A stretch of 64,000 bases of DNA from Solimonas fluminis (GTDB lineage: Bacteria; Pseudomonadota; Gammaproteobacteria; Nevskiales; Nevskiaceae). Below, in pieces: positions 8,277 to 17,203 of this stretch. A program made the translations under genes and the position numbers. The stretch lies in NCBI RefSeq assembly GCF_002930645.1, contig NZ_PSNW01000001.1, forward strand, positions 612,600 through 676,599, written 5' to 3'. The notes beneath the pieces were generated by a model. The model made no database searches, had not been told where the DNA came from, and saw only the letters and a program-made list of their open reading frames with translations. Numbering within the stretch: position 1 is the first letter of the stretch; each line of letters begins with the position of its first letter.

Positions 8277-9741
8277 CGGCGCGGCGACCGGCCTCTCGCC
8301 CGAAGAAGCTGGCGTCCGCCAGCGACATCCCGGAACTGTAGCCCGCGCCCCAGCGCGGCAGGCCGCAGGCCGTGCGGCCTGCCGCATACAGGCCGGCGAT
8401 GGGCCTGCGCGAGGCATCCAGTACCTCGCCCGTCGGCAAGGTATCGAGCCCGCCGAGCGTGAAGCTGAACCAGGCGGCGTGGTCGATGCGGCAGTCCAGG
8501 GCGACAAAGGGACCCTGGGTCAGCGGCCTCAGCCACTTGGCCGCCTTGCGGAACAGCGGGTCCTGCCCTCGTGCGGCATGGCGGTTGTACAACTCCACCG
8601 TGGACACCAGCGCGCCTTCGGGCAGGTCCAGTTCGCGTTCCACCTCCTGCCAGCTGTCGCCGGTGGCACCGATGGTGATCTTCGCGAACTGGCCGAACTC
8701 GGGCTCTGCGAAGATTTCATGGTCCAGCAGCAGCCAGAAGCGGTCGCCGGCCTGCTGCAGGGCATGCTGCGCAACGCGGCCGTGGTAGCAATCCTCGTTG
8801 ATGAAACGCTGGCCTCGCGCGTTGATGAAGATGCCCTTGATCAGCTGCTCGGGCGGATACCAGGGCAGCGTCACGAAGCCCTGGTCCATATGGATCGCAT
8901 GGCCGCCCACGCTCTGCCCGAGAAGGATGCCGGAACCGTCGTCGACCGTGCCGATGGGCATGTTGGCGCGCATCAGTTGCGGCGCATGCTGCCGCATCAG
9001 CTCCTGGTTCATGACGAAGCCGCCGGCGCAGAGCACCACGCCGCGCGATGCGCGCAGGAAGCTGTCCTGCCCGTCGCGGCGCAGCACCAGGCCCTGCACG
9101 CGGCCGGACTCCTCCGCGATCAGCGCCACCGCGCGCGTGTCGTAGCGGACGTCGATGGCGGACTCGGCAACACGCTCCGCCAGCCGGTCCATCAGGTAGC
9201 GGCCGCCGCCCAGGCCCATCCATTGCGGCGTGTGGCCGCGCGGACAGGGCTTGGCCTGCTCGACGAAGGGCCAGGCCTCCTCGCTGCCGCTCCAGATCAG
9301 GCAGTCGTCGGTGAACGGCTCGACGATGCGCTGCGGGATGAAGCTGTTCTTGTAGACCAGGCCCTGCGCCTGCATCCACTCGAAGTGCGACAGGCTGTTG
9401 TCGGCGTAGAGGCGCACCTTGGCGGCGTCGGCATCGGGGCCGCCTGCCATCAGCAGGTAGCGGTACAGGTCCTCGGTGTGGTCCTGGAAGCCGGCGGCGC
9501 GCTGCTGCGGCGTGCCGCCGCTGCCGCCGACGTACATCTCGCCGCCGGACAGGGCCGAGGTGCCGCCGCTGCCGGAGGTCGCTTCGATCAGCGCGACCCT
9601 GGCACCCGAGCGCACCGCCTCCAGCGCGGCGCAGGCGCCGGCGGCGCCGAAGCCCACCACCGCGACGTCGGTTTCGAGGTCCCAGCGCGGCACCTCGGCG
9701 ACACGGCAGGGACGGGTGCGGGAATAGACAGGCTCGGACAC
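8266..9741 (-). CDS. FAD-binding_2 family flavoprotein (KstD/fumarate-reductase-like)
   Basis: 491-residue flavoprotein starting at GTG 9741 behind GAGGAG. The N-terminus has a Rossmann FAD motif (DVAVVGFGAAGACAALEA) and the family block GGTSALSGGEMYVGG. The C-terminus has the second FAD contact GLYAAGRTACGLPRWGAGYSSG. This arrangement is shared by 3-ketosteroid dehydrogenases, fumarate reductase-like enzymes and related dehydrogenases or isomerases. The sequence alone does not fix the substrate. A steroid- or terpenoid-type ring dehydrogenation would fit the other catabolic genes in the window. It converges on the protease gene with an 11-nt overlap and stands alone in its transcription unit. 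Confidence 0.8.
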   Translation of the reverse strand: MSEPVYSRTRPCRVAEVPRWDLETDVAVVGFGAAGACAALEAVRSGARVALIEATSGSGGTSALSGGEMYVGGSGGTPQQRAAGFQDHTEDLYRYLLMAGGPDADAAKVRLYADNSLSHFEWMQAQGLVYKNSFIPQRIVEPFTDDCLIWSGSEEAWPFVEQAKPCPRGHTPQWMGLGGGRYLMDRLAERVAESAIDVRYDTRAVALIAEESGRVQGLVLRRDGQDSFLRASRGVVLCAGGFVMNQELMRQHAPQLMRANMPIGTVDDGSGILLGQSVGGHAIHMDQGFVTLPWYPPEQLIKGIFINARGQRFINEDCYHGRVAQHALQQAGDRFWLLLDHEIFAEPEFGQFAKITIGATGDSWQEVERELDLPEGALVSTVELYNRHAARGQDPLFRKAAKWLRPLTQGPFVALDCRIDHAAWFSFTLGGLDTLPTGEVLDASRRPIAGLYAAGRTACGLPRWGAGYSSGMSLADASFFGREAGRRAATV

Positions 9742-9869
9742 GGCATTCTCCTCGGGTGGCCTTGGACGGCTCTATCCGCAAGATAGGCGTTGCCGGGCGG
9801 CGCTCCCTCCTCCGGGTGGAGGAGAATTCAAGGCACGGAACACTCCCGGTCCCGCCAGACTCATGAACC

Positions 9870-9897
9870 CGTCATGCCGGCTTTCGCCGGTATGACG
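9870..9897. repeat. Short palindromic repeat, family C (half-element)
   Basis: Near-perfect inverted repeat: 12-nt arms CGTCATGCCGGC and GCCGGTATGACG (one mismatch) around TTTC, in the gap between the flavoprotein and crotonase genes. The same core (TGCCGGC-TTTC-GCCGGYA) recurs as a double copy at 54510-54593. It looks like the REP-type 'GTCATGCCGGCGAAAGCCGG' elements found in many proteobacteria. Confidence 0.7.
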
Positions 9898-9921
9898 ACC
9901 CAAGAGCCCAGACCGGAAAAG

Positions 9922-10623
9922 CTAGCCAAACATCTTCCTGAACTCCGCCTCGTCGGCCTCGATGGCGCTGCGCAGCGCCGCCAGCCCCGGTGCCCGGGCA
10001 CGCAGCTTGGTCGCGGCGAAGGCAGGGCGGTTGAGCTTGAGCAGGCCTGCGGCGGCGGCCCTCGCCTCGCTCAGCAACTGATCCTGCGGCACGACGCGAT
10101 CGAGGAAACCCGCTTCCACGGCGCCGGCCGGGCTGAAGATTTCCGCATGGGTCACGGCGCGGCCGAAATGCGTGACGGCCAGGCGCATGCGGCAGATTTC
10201 CGTGGCGGCGTAGGGCATCGTCAGGCCGATGGCCACCTCGTTGGCGCCGATCTTGAAGCTGCCCTCCGCGCCGAGGCGCAGGTCGCCGCTGAGCAGCAGG
10301 AAGGAAGCCATGGCCAGCGCATGGCCACCCGCGGCGACCACCACGGGGCGCGGGAACTTCAGCAGGCGCTCGGCGACGAGGAAGCCACCGATGACCAGTT
10401 CGCGCACCGGCGAGCCGCCCGCGCCCATCACGGCCAGATCGAAGCCGCCGGAGAACATTCCCTCGCGGCCGGTGAGCACCACCGCCGCGCGATCGGCATC
10501 CGCGCGATCCAGCGCGGCATTGAGCGCGACCAGCATCGCCGGCGAGATCGCATTGCCCTTGCCGTTGTTCATCGTCAGCGTGGCGATGCCGTCCTGCAGC
10601 TCGTAGCGGACCAGTTCGTCCAT
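9922..10623 (-). CDS. Enoyl-CoA hydratase/isomerase (crotonase) family protein
   Basis: 233-residue crotonase-fold protein. ATG 10623 was chosen because GGAGG lies 8 nt upstream. The N-terminus DGIATLTMNNGKGNAISPAMLVALNAALD is the usual crotonase beginning, and the oxyanion-hole region FSGGFDLAVM is present. The second block AAGGHALAMASFLLLSGDLRLGA matches the family, but the usual glutamate after GG is replaced (GGHALA), so hydratase activity is doubtful. Isomerase, thioesterase or lyase chemistry on a CoA ester is possible. It is not in a clear operon: 180 nt separates it from the flavoprotein gene and 195 nt from the metallopeptidase gene. Confidence 0.85.
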   Translation of the reverse strand: MDELVRYELQDGIATLTMNNGKGNAISPAMLVALNAALDRADADRAAVVLTGREGMFSGGFDLAVMGAGGSPVRELVIGGFLVAERLLKFPRPVVVAAGGHALAMASFLLLSGDLRLGAEGSFKIGANEVAIGLTMPYAATEICRMRLAVTHFGRAVTHAEIFSPAGAVEAGFLDRVVPQDQLLSEARAAAAGLLKLNRPAFAATKLRARAPGLAALRSAIEADEAEFRKMFG

Positions 10624-10818
10624 GGTGAAGCCTCCATCAAGAGAAAAGTGATGGCCGACCTTAGGCACAGGTCGGGGGCGCCCACAATGGCCGCGGCCAG
10701 GATAATTCGGATTGCCACCGTATGGTGGCTGTGGGCAACGCGCCGGAACAGCACCGGAAGGCGCAGATTTTCCGGAGGAATTTCAGGGCTATCGATGCCT
10801 GCGCGGCAACGGCGGCGG

Positions 10819-11328
10819 CTACCCGGCCTGTAGCGCCCGCTGCAGCAATACCAGCCGCAGGTCGAATTCCACCTGGTGGTAGTCCGGCAGCATGTGCCGG
10901 CAGAGCTGGTAGAAAGCCTTGTTGTGGTCGCGCTCGCGCAGGTGCGCCAGTTCGTGCACCACCACCATCTCCAGGAATTCCGGCGCCAGTTCCTTGAACA
11001 GGCCGGAGACGCGGATCTCCGCCTTGGCCTTGAGCTTGGCACCCTGCACGCGCGAGACCGCTGTGTGCAGGCCCAGCACGTTCTGCAGCACGTCCATCTT
11101 GTTCTGGAACTGGACCTTGTGCAGCGGCGGCGCGCTGCGCATGTGCGCCTGCTTCAGCTCCTGCACGTATTCGTGCAGTGCGCCGTCGCTCTGGATCTGG
11201 TGGCCGCCGGGATAGCGCCGCCGCAGGTGTTCCTCCAGCCGTCCCTGCTCGACCAAGCCGCGGACCTGGGCCTGGAGATGGTCGGGATAGGCACCGAGGT
11301 AGCGGCGCAGGAGGGTGTCCGTGGACAT
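10819..11328 (-). CDS. YgjP/WLM-type zinc metallopeptidase
   Basis: 169-residue protein of the M48-like YgjP/WLM group. The zinc motif is clear: VVVHELAHLRERDHNKAFY, an HExxH with a downstream histidine. The N-terminal helical part (MSTDTLLRRYLGAYPDHLQAQV) resembles the family member that carries a short extra domain. No signal peptide is seen, so it is cytoplasmic. The stop is 195 nt from the crotonase start, and its own start lies 5 nt after the end of the S4-domain gene, so those two are probably one unit. The substrate is unknown. Confidence 0.85.
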   Translation of the reverse strand: MSTDTLLRRYLGAYPDHLQAQVRGLVEQGRLEEHLRRRYPGGHQIQSDGALHEYVQELKQAHMRSAPPLHKVQFQNKMDVLQNVLGLHTAVSRVQGAKLKAKAEIRVSGLFKELAPEFLEMVVVHELAHLRERDHNKAFYQLCRHMLPDYHQVEFDLRLVLLQRALQAG

Positions 11329-11333
11329 TCCGC

Positions 11334-11552
11334 TCAGGCGGACCGCACCCGGATGCGCAGGCCCTCGCAGACCACCACCTGGCCAGTGCGGATCTTGGCG
11401 GTCTTGCGGCTCTCGGGCTGGCCATCGACGGTGACCAGGCCGTCGGCCACCAGCTGCTTGCCGGCGCCCCCGGAATCGCAGGCTCCTGCCAGCTTGAGCA
11501 ATTGGTTCAGTTCGACGTACTCACGGTCCAGATCGAAATCGACGGTCTTCAT
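11334..11552 (-). CDS. YbcJ-like S4-domain RNA-binding protein
   Basis: 72-residue single-domain S4 protein starting at ATG 11552 (MKTVDFDLDREYVELNQLLK). The S4 core is visible: LLKLAGACDSGGAGKQLVADGLVTVDGQPESRKTAKI, where the GxAK block is typical of the YbcJ group. Such proteins bind structured RNA, probably on the ribosome. A longer in-frame start at 11618 adds a cysteine-rich stretch unlike the family and was not used. It is the first gene of a pair with the metallopeptidase. Confidence 0.88.
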   Translation of the reverse strand: MKTVDFDLDREYVELNQLLKLAGACDSGGAGKQLVADGLVTVDGQPESRKTAKIRTGQVVVCEGLRIRVRSA

Positions 11553-11731
11553 GCCCGTCATTCTAGGTCCTGCACAAGTTCTGCACGAAATTCCGCCGCT
11601 CTTGCATGACTGCGCCACGGCCCGCGCACAGCCCCGGCCCAGACTCTGTTTCCAGCAGCGGTCCCCTCCGGGCCGCCGCTGCGGCGGCCGGGGTGGCCGC
11701 TTCCCGGTCCGGGCTTTCAGGGAGCAGGGTC

Positions 11732-12979
11732 ATGCAGGAACCGATTCAGGAAGATGCGCAGTCAGAGCCTCCGGCTCATCGGCCGGACTGGCGGGAAAGG
11801 CTCGGCGGAGCGGCGGAAACCGCCGCCGGCGGCGCATGGCGGGTGCGCGGGCGGCTGTTCGCGCTCGGCCTGGTCGCCGCCGCCGTCTATGGCGGCTACC
11901 GCCATCCTCCGGTACAGACCGTCGAGTCCGGCGAGATCGCCATGCGCAGCAACCGCGTCACCGGGGGACAGGCGGCCTTTGCCTCGGGCCCCGTGATGGT
12001 GGTGCCGGGCCTGCACGAGCTGCAGCGCTACTCGCTGCGCGACCGCGTGCTGCGTCCCACCGAAAGCGCCCGCGCCGACGGCGCTGCACCGTTCCAGTCC
12101 AGGGAAGGGCTGTCGCTGGGCGTCGACCTGAGCCTGCGCTATGCCCTGGACCCGAAGCGCGTTGCCGAGATCGCGCGCCAGCTGCCGGCCGACATCGACC
12201 ATGACGTGGTGCAGCCGGCCCTGCATGGCGTGATCTACCGCATCTTCACGGCCTACACCGTCAAGGAAATCTTCTCCAGCAAGCGTGCCGAGATCCAGCA
12301 GAAGATCGCGGCCGAACTGAAGCCGCGCCTGGCGGCGGACGGCATCCTGCTGCGCGACGTGCAACTGGGCAACGTCGACCTGCCGCGCGAATACCGCAAC
12401 GGCATGGACCAGTTGCTGGCCGAGGAGCTGGCCACCGAGAAGATGCAGTACACCCTGGCGCTGAAGGACCAGCAGGTGAAGGAAACGGCGCTGGAAGCCG
12501 AGGCCGAGAAGGTGCGCCGCGAAAAGGCCGCCGAGGCCGCCGGCAACGAGCAGGTGATCGCCGCCCGCGCGCAGCAGGAAGCGATGAAGCATGTCCTGCC
12601 CTTCAAGGAAAAGCAGATCGAGCAGCGCAAGCTGGAGGCCGAGGCCGAGAAGCTGTCGCGCATCCGGTACGCCGAGGGCACGGCCGAGGCGCGTCGCCTG
12701 GAAGCCGCCGGCGAGGCCGACTCGCGCCGCAAGCTGGCCGATGCCGAAACCTATCGCCTGGAGCAACTCGGCAAGGTCAACAGCGCGCAGCTGGAACGCG
12801 ACGGCGAGCTGCTGAGCAGGCACCCGCTGCTGATCCAGAAGACCATGGCCGACAAGCTCTCCGACAAGGTGCAGGTCATCATCGCCTCGCCGCCGGCCGG
12901 CGGCGGCTTCATCGGCTCCACCCTGCTCGGCCAGGCCCAGCCGCAGGCCGTGGCCGCCGTGACGGAGGGCGAACAGTGA
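11732..12979 (+). CDS. SPFH/Band 7 (prohibitin-like) membrane protein
   Basis: 415-residue protein starting at ATG 11732 behind GGAGCAGGG. It has a cytoplasmic N-terminus of about 35 residues, one transmembrane segment (about residues 42-58, LFALGLVAAAVYGGY) and a Band 7 domain (about 65-240) with VVPGLHELQRYSLRD and SREGLSLGVDLSLRYALDPK. A long charged coiled coil (about 240-375) is rich in AEAEKxRR and KLEAEAEK. Band 7 proteins form large membrane rings that organise membrane domains or regulate proteases. Its GTG-overlap with the next gene shows translational coupling. Confidence 0.88.
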   Translation: MQEPIQEDAQSEPPAHRPDWRERLGGAAETAAGGAWRVRGRLFALGLVAAAVYGGYRHPPVQTVESGEIAMRSNRVTGGQAAFASGPVMVVPGLHELQRYSLRDRVLRPTESARADGAAPFQSREGLSLGVDLSLRYALDPKRVAEIARQLPADIDHDVVQPALHGVIYRIFTAYTVKEIFSSKRAEIQQKIAAELKPRLAADGILLRDVQLGNVDLPREYRNGMDQLLAEELATEKMQYTLALKDQQVKETALEAEAEKVRREKAAEAAGNEQVIAARAQQEAMKHVLPFKEKQIEQRKLEAEAEKLSRIRYAEGTAEARRLEAAGEADSRRKLADAETYRLEQLGKVNSAQLERDGELLSRHPLLIQKTMADKLSDKVQVIIASPPAGGGFIGSTLLGQAQPQAVAAVTEGEQ

Positions 12980-14400
12980 TCCTCGCCGCCCTCACCACCG
13001 CCCTGGCCATCGTGGCGCAGGACGACACTGCCCTGCGCGCCGCGCCGCGCGACTCGGCACAGCAGCAGGTCCAGCTCTGGCAGGGCGACACGCTGGAGGT
13101 GCGCGGTGAGCGCCTGGGCTTCCTGCAGGTCTGGGATCACCAGCGCGAACGTGGCGGCTGGGTGCGCGCCACGCAGCTGCGGACGCTGGATTTCGACGAG
13201 CAGCAGGCGCCCGAGCTGCTGTCGGTACTGCGCTTCCTGCGCGACGCGCCGGGACAGGAGCCGCTGGGCATCGCCTATGCGGCTGCCTACCTGCGCGCCG
13301 CGCCGGCGGAGCAGATCGACGCCGAGCCCTTCGATGCCCTGGGCAGCATGGCCGAGCGCCTGGCGCGCCGTGCCTCCGGCAAGCAGCTCAAGGCCGACGA
13401 GGCGAAGACCGCGGCGCACCTGGACGTGACGCGCCGCTACGGCGTGGCCTGGACGCAGTTCGAGCGCGACGACGGGCGCATCCAGCTCTGCTACGACGGT
13501 GACGCTTATCGCCGCGTGCTGACGCTGCCGGCGACGCCTGCACAACAGGCCCGCGCCGCGCTGGCACTGACGCGGCATGACTGCATCGACCCGGCGATGC
13601 CGCCGCTGGAGCGCGTGCAACTGGACCAGTGGCGTGCGGATACCCTGGAGCGGGTGGACCTCGCCAAACTGGATGGCATGACGAAGAACCGCGTGCGCCT
13701 CCGCCGTGCGGGCGTGTGGTCGGCACTGGCCTACGCCCATGCGCGCCGCGCCGACGGTGCCACCGCGGCGGCCACTGCCGGGGCGAAGGCACTGGAGGCC
13801 CTGGCCGGCGTCGATCGCGCGCAGTTGCCGGAAGAGGACCAGCGCGCCTATACCGAGGCCGCGGTGCGCGTGGGCGCCTCCCGCTGGGCGGTGGAGCCTG
13901 GCGCGGCGCCGGAGGGCAAGCTGGCGGTGACGACGACGGCCGGCCAGCCGGGCGAAACCTGCGTGCTGCTTACCGGGCCAAAGAACGACGCGAAGAATCC
14001 CCTGCTGCGACGCTGCACCTATGGGCGCGTCTGGGCCAGTTCGGCGCGTGCCAATGCCGGCGGCACGGCGCTGACGCTGGCGGTGCAGCCGCTGGACACC
14101 TGGCTGGAGCTCTGGGTCTTCACGCAGCAGGATGGTGGCTGGAGCGTGCAGGTGCTCCCGCCGGCCGCGACGGAGCCGGACATCGGCTACGTGGAGTTCG
14201 CGGGCTGGGTTCCGGGTGGCAAGCAGATGCTGGCGGCACGCGAGGCTCGCGTGGACGGGCGCTGGACGCGTACTTACGAACTGCTGTCGCTGGCGACGCT
14301 GGCCACGGAGCGCAGCGCGGCGGCGCCGGAGCACCTGACGCCGTTCTACCGCTGGCAGTCGGCGGAGTGGAAGCAGCGCACGATCAGCCTGAGGGAGTGA
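12976..14400 (+). CDS. SH3-like domain protein coupled to the SPFH gene
   Basis: 474-residue protein of unknown function. It begins at GTG 12976, overlapping the stop of the SPFH gene by 4 nt. After a short hydrophobic start comes a bacterial SH3-like domain (about residues 15-72: TALRAAPRDSAQQQV... GDTLEVRGERLGFLQVWDH). The middle is helical and rich in charged and Ala residues (about 80-300). The C-terminal beta-rich part (about 305-474) carries CVLLTGP...RRCTYGRVWASS, so two cysteines may pair outside the cytoplasm. An SH3 domain at this position suggests binding to cell wall or protein partners. The coupling implies it works with the SPFH scaffold. I do not recognise a characterised homologue. 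Confidence 0.7.
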   Translation: MILAALTTALAIVAQDDTALRAAPRDSAQQQVQLWQGDTLEVRGERLGFLQVWDHQRERGGWVRATQLRTLDFDEQQAPELLSVLRFLRDAPGQEPLGIAYAAAYLRAAPAEQIDAEPFDALGSMAERLARRASGKQLKADEAKTAAHLDVTRRYGVAWTQFERDDGRIQLCYDGDAYRRVLTLPATPAQQARAALALTRHDCIDPAMPPLERVQLDQWRADTLERVDLAKLDGMTKNRVRLRRAGVWSALAYAHARRADGATAAATAGAKALEALAGVDRAQLPEEDQRAYTEAAVRVGASRWAVEPGAAPEGKLAVTTTAGQPGETCVLLTGPKNDAKNPLLRRCTYGRVWASSARANAGGTALTLAVQPLDTWLELWVFTQQDGGWSVQVLPPAATEPDIGYVEFAGWVPGGKQMLAAREARVDGRWTRTYELLSLATLATERSAAAPEHLTPFYRWQSAEWKQRTISLRE

Positions 14401-14406
14401 GCGGCT

Positions 14407-15123
14407 TCAGCTGGCGTCGTGGAAGATGATGCCCAGGGTGTGGCGATGACCTGAGCGCAGACGGCTGACGCCATGACGCAGGTTGACGCGGTAGCTGCCG
14501 CGGCTGCCGGACGCAGGGCGATGATGCACCGCGAAGATCGCGGCATCGCCCTGCGCCAGCGGCAGTACTTCCACGCGCGACTGCCGGCGCGGCCGCTGCT
14601 CGGTGATGACGAACTCGCCGCCCTCGAAGTCACGCTGCGGCTGTGACAGCAGCACCGCGACCTGCAGGGGGAAGACCTGCTCGCCGTAGAGGTCCTGGTG
14701 CAGGCAGTTGTAGTCGCCCGCGCGGTAGCGCAGCAGCAGGGGCGTGGGGCGTTGCTGGCCGGCCTGGTGGCAACGCTCAAGGAATTCCGGCAGGGCTTCC
14801 GGATAGCGCGTGGGCAGGCCCATGGTCTGGTTCCAGCGGTTGGCCAGCGGCGCCAGCCGCGGGTACAGGGCCAGGCGCAGGGCTTCGACGGGTAATGGCA
14901 GCGGATACCGGAAGTACTGGTACTCGCCCTGGCCGTAGCCGTGGCGGGCCATGACGACGCGGCTGCGGAAGCGGGCGGGCTCGTCGTAGAGGGCGGTCAG
15001 CGCTTCGCACTCGGCGGGTTTGAGCAACGCGGGCAGGCAGGACCAGCCCTGTTCGTCCAGCTCGTGCGCGATGCGGGGCCAGTCCTGGGACGCTACGCGT
15101 TCCTGCCATTCGGGTTGCTGCAT
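14407..15123 (-). CDS. 2-oxoglutarate/Fe(II)-dependent oxygenase
   Basis: 238-residue protein starting at ATG 15123 (MQQPEWQERVASQDW). The jelly-roll iron site is visible: HxD in LHQDLYGEQVFPLQVAVLLS, followed by the distal histidine and arginine in RVNLRHGVSRLRSGHRHTLGIIFH. The block FEGGEFVITEQRPRRQS matches small 2OG oxygenases related to prolyl hydroxylases. The substrate is unknown; DNA repair (AlkB-like) or protein hydroxylation are both open. The gene follows the ABC exporter gene at 191 nt, with a repeat element in the gap, so it is probably expressed separately. Confidence 0.82.
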   Translation of the reverse strand: MQQPEWQERVASQDWPRIAHELDEQGWSCLPALLKPAECEALTALYDEPARFRSRVVMARHGYGQGEYQYFRYPLPLPVEALRLALYPRLAPLANRWNQTMGLPTRYPEALPEFLERCHQAGQQRPTPLLLRYRAGDYNCLHQDLYGEQVFPLQVAVLLSQPQRDFEGGEFVITEQRPRRQSRVEVLPLAQGDAAIFAVHHRPASGSRGSYRVNLRHGVSRLRSGHRHTLGIIFHDAS

Positions 15124-15202
15124 GCTTGCTCCGTATTCGTTACGGAAACTGTAGGGAGCGATGGCTCCTGCGACGTTCTGATTCTTGCGGACTACAGCAT
15201 CG

Positions 15203-15300
15203 AACCGTTCATGCCGAGTGCCGCGTAGCGGTGTATCGAGGCACGCGCCGCGCGTCCCTCGATACGATCCGCCAAGGCGGATCACTCGGGATGAACGGTT
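15203..15300. repeat. Family A inverted-repeat element, copy 1
   Basis: 98-nt intergenic element bounded by an 18-nt inverted repeat (AACCGTTCATGCCGAGTG against the right end, 17 of 18 matching). An inner inverted repeat GTATCGAGG/CCTCGATAC lies inside. Related copies with the same CCGTTCA...GAGT ends lie at 43803-43912 and 54291-54397. It carries no ORF. It is probably a non-autonomous palindromic element of the REP/MITE type, or a folded transcript element between the ABC exporter and oxygenase genes. Confidence 0.72.
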
Positions 15301-15314
15301 TGGTGGGTGATCCC

Positions 15315-17126
15315 TCAGGCCACCAGCTGCAGGTTCGCCAACCGTGCGTACAAACCGCCCTGCTGCAGCAGTTCCTGCGGCGTGCCGGTCTCCACGATGC
15401 GGCCGTGCTCCAGCACGACGACGCGGTCGGCCTTGCGCACGGTGGCCAGGCGGTGGGCGATGATCAGCGTGGTGCGGTCGCGCATCGCCGCCTCCAGTCC
15501 CTGCTGCACCAGGGCCTCGCTCTCGGCGTCGAGCGCGCTGGTGGCCTCGTCCAGCAGCAGCAGCGGCGGATTGCGCAGCATGGCGCGGGCGATCGCGATG
15601 CGCTGCTTCTGCCCGCCGGACAGGCGCAGGCCGCGCTCGCCGAGGAAGGTCCTGTAGCCCTGCGGCAGGCGCTGGACGAACTCGTCGCAGAGCGCGGCGC
15701 GGGCCGCGGCGATCACCTCTTCGTCGCTGGCGCCGGCACGGCCGTAGCGGATGTTCTCCATGGCGTCGGCCGAGAAGATCACCGCGTCCTGCGGCACGAT
15801 GCCGATCTGCGAACGCAGCGCCGCCGGGTCCAGGTCCCGCAGGTCGATGCCGTTGAGGCGGATGCTGCCGCCACCCACGTCGTAGAAGCGCAGCAGCAAC
15901 TGGAACAGCGTGGTCTTGCCGGCACCGCTGGGGCCCACCAGGGCCACGGTCTCCCCCTCGCGCACTTCCAGCGTGATGTCGTCCAGCGCCGCGGACTTGG
16001 GGCGCGAGGGGTAGTGGAAGCGAACCTGCCGGAAGTCCAGGCGCGCCTGGCGGGCCGGCGGCAGCGGGACGGGTTGCGCCGGCGCCTGGATCGCCGGCTC
16101 GGCCGCCAGCAGCTCCATCAGGCGCTCGGTGGCACCGGCGGCGCGCATGATGTCGCCCCAGACCTCGGCGATCACACCGATGCCGCCGGCCGTGAAGCCG
16201 GCGTAGAGGATGAAGGAGGCCAGCTGGCCGGCGCTCATGCTGCCGGCGATCACGGCCTGGGCGCCGAGCCACAGCACGAAGACCACGGCGCCGAAGACGC
16301 CGCTGATCGCGATGGTGGTCATGACGGCCCGCAGGCGCGTGCGGCGGATCGCCGAGGCGAAGCTGCTCTCCACCGCGGCACCGTAGCGGCGACCCTCGTC
16401 GCCCTCTTTGGTGAAGGCCTGCACGGTGGGAATGGCGTTGAGGATCTCGCCGGCCACGGCGGAGGTGTCGGCGACGCGGTCCTGCGATTCGCGCGACAGG
16501 CGCCGCACGCCGCGGGCCGTCAGCACCAGCGGCAGCACCACCAGCACCAGCAGCACCAGGGTCACGGCGAACAGCTTGGCGCTGGTCACCGCCAGCATCA
16601 CCAGGCCGCCGAGGAACTGGAAGAAGCTGCGCAGGCCCATCGACACCGAGGACCCCACCACGGTCTGCACCAGGGTGGTGTCGGCCGTCAGGCGCGACAG
16701 CACCTCGCCGGTGCGGGTGGTCTCGAAGAACTGGGGCGACTGCGCCAGCATGCGCCGGTAGACCGCGTCGCGCAGGTCCGCGGTGACCCGCTCGCCGATC
16801 CAGCTGACATAGTAGAAGCGCGCCGCCACCGTCGCGCCCCAGACCAGGGCGATGCCGAACAGCGCCAGGAAATAGCGGTTGACGGCGGCACCGGCGACGA
16901 AGCCGTGGTCGATCAGCTGGCGTACCGCCAGCGGCACCGCCAGCATCACCACCGAGGCCGCGCAGAGCAGCAGGAAGGCCAGGGCCAGCTGCCGGCGGTA
17001 GGGCTTCAGGAAGGGCCAGAGCCCACCCAGCGCTACCAGGCGGCGACGCGCAGCCGGCCCGGGAGGGCTCAGGGTTTCCAGCATCTCGGCGGGGTTGGCG
17101 GGTTCGGGGGTGGCAGGTTCGGTCAT
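15315..17126 (-). CDS. ABC exporter, fused membrane and ATPase domains (MsbA-like)
   Basis: 603-residue half-transporter. The six-helix membrane domain covers about residues 50-330. The nucleotide-binding domain follows with Walker A GPSGAGKTTL, signature LSGGQKQRIA and Walker B LLLLDEATSALD. It belongs to the MsbA/ABCB lipid and multidrug exporter group and should act as a homodimer in the inner membrane. The start at ATG 17126 gives MTEPATPEPA. The family cannot be narrowed to a substrate from sequence alone; if its genome has a separate msbA, this copy may be a toxin or lipid exporter. It is divergent from the thioesterase gene. Confidence 0.93.
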   Translation of the reverse strand: MTEPATPEPANPAEMLETLSPPGPAARRRLVALGGLWPFLKPYRRQLALAFLLLCAASVVMLAVPLAVRQLIDHGFVAGAAVNRYFLALFGIALVWGATVAARFYYVSWIGERVTADLRDAVYRRMLAQSPQFFETTRTGEVLSRLTADTTLVQTVVGSSVSMGLRSFFQFLGGLVMLAVTSAKLFAVTLVLLVLVVLPLVLTARGVRRLSRESQDRVADTSAVAGEILNAIPTVQAFTKEGDEGRRYGAAVESSFASAIRRTRLRAVMTTIAISGVFGAVVFVLWLGAQAVIAGSMSAGQLASFILYAGFTAGGIGVIAEVWGDIMRAAGATERLMELLAAEPAIQAPAQPVPLPPARQARLDFRQVRFHYPSRPKSAALDDITLEVREGETVALVGPSGAGKTTLFQLLLRFYDVGGGSIRLNGIDLRDLDPAALRSQIGIVPQDAVIFSADAMENIRYGRAGASDEEVIAAARAALCDEFVQRLPQGYRTFLGERGLRLSGGQKQRIAIARAMLRNPPLLLLDEATSALDAESEALVQQGLEAAMRDRTTLIIAHRLATVRKADRVVVLEHGRIVETGTPQELLQQGGLYARLANLQLVA

Positions 17127-17203
17127 GGCGGCCGCCACGATAGCACCGGGCGCCCGCATTCGGACGAGGCCGCCCCGCCCGGGAGGACGGCAGACTGGGC
17201 TCC

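Noticed and set aside
8266-9741. Naming the flavoprotein as 3-ketosteroid dehydrogenase outright
   Set aside because: The FAD motifs are shared by many FAD-binding_2 enzymes, and the catalytic residues of KstD could not be confirmed by eye.
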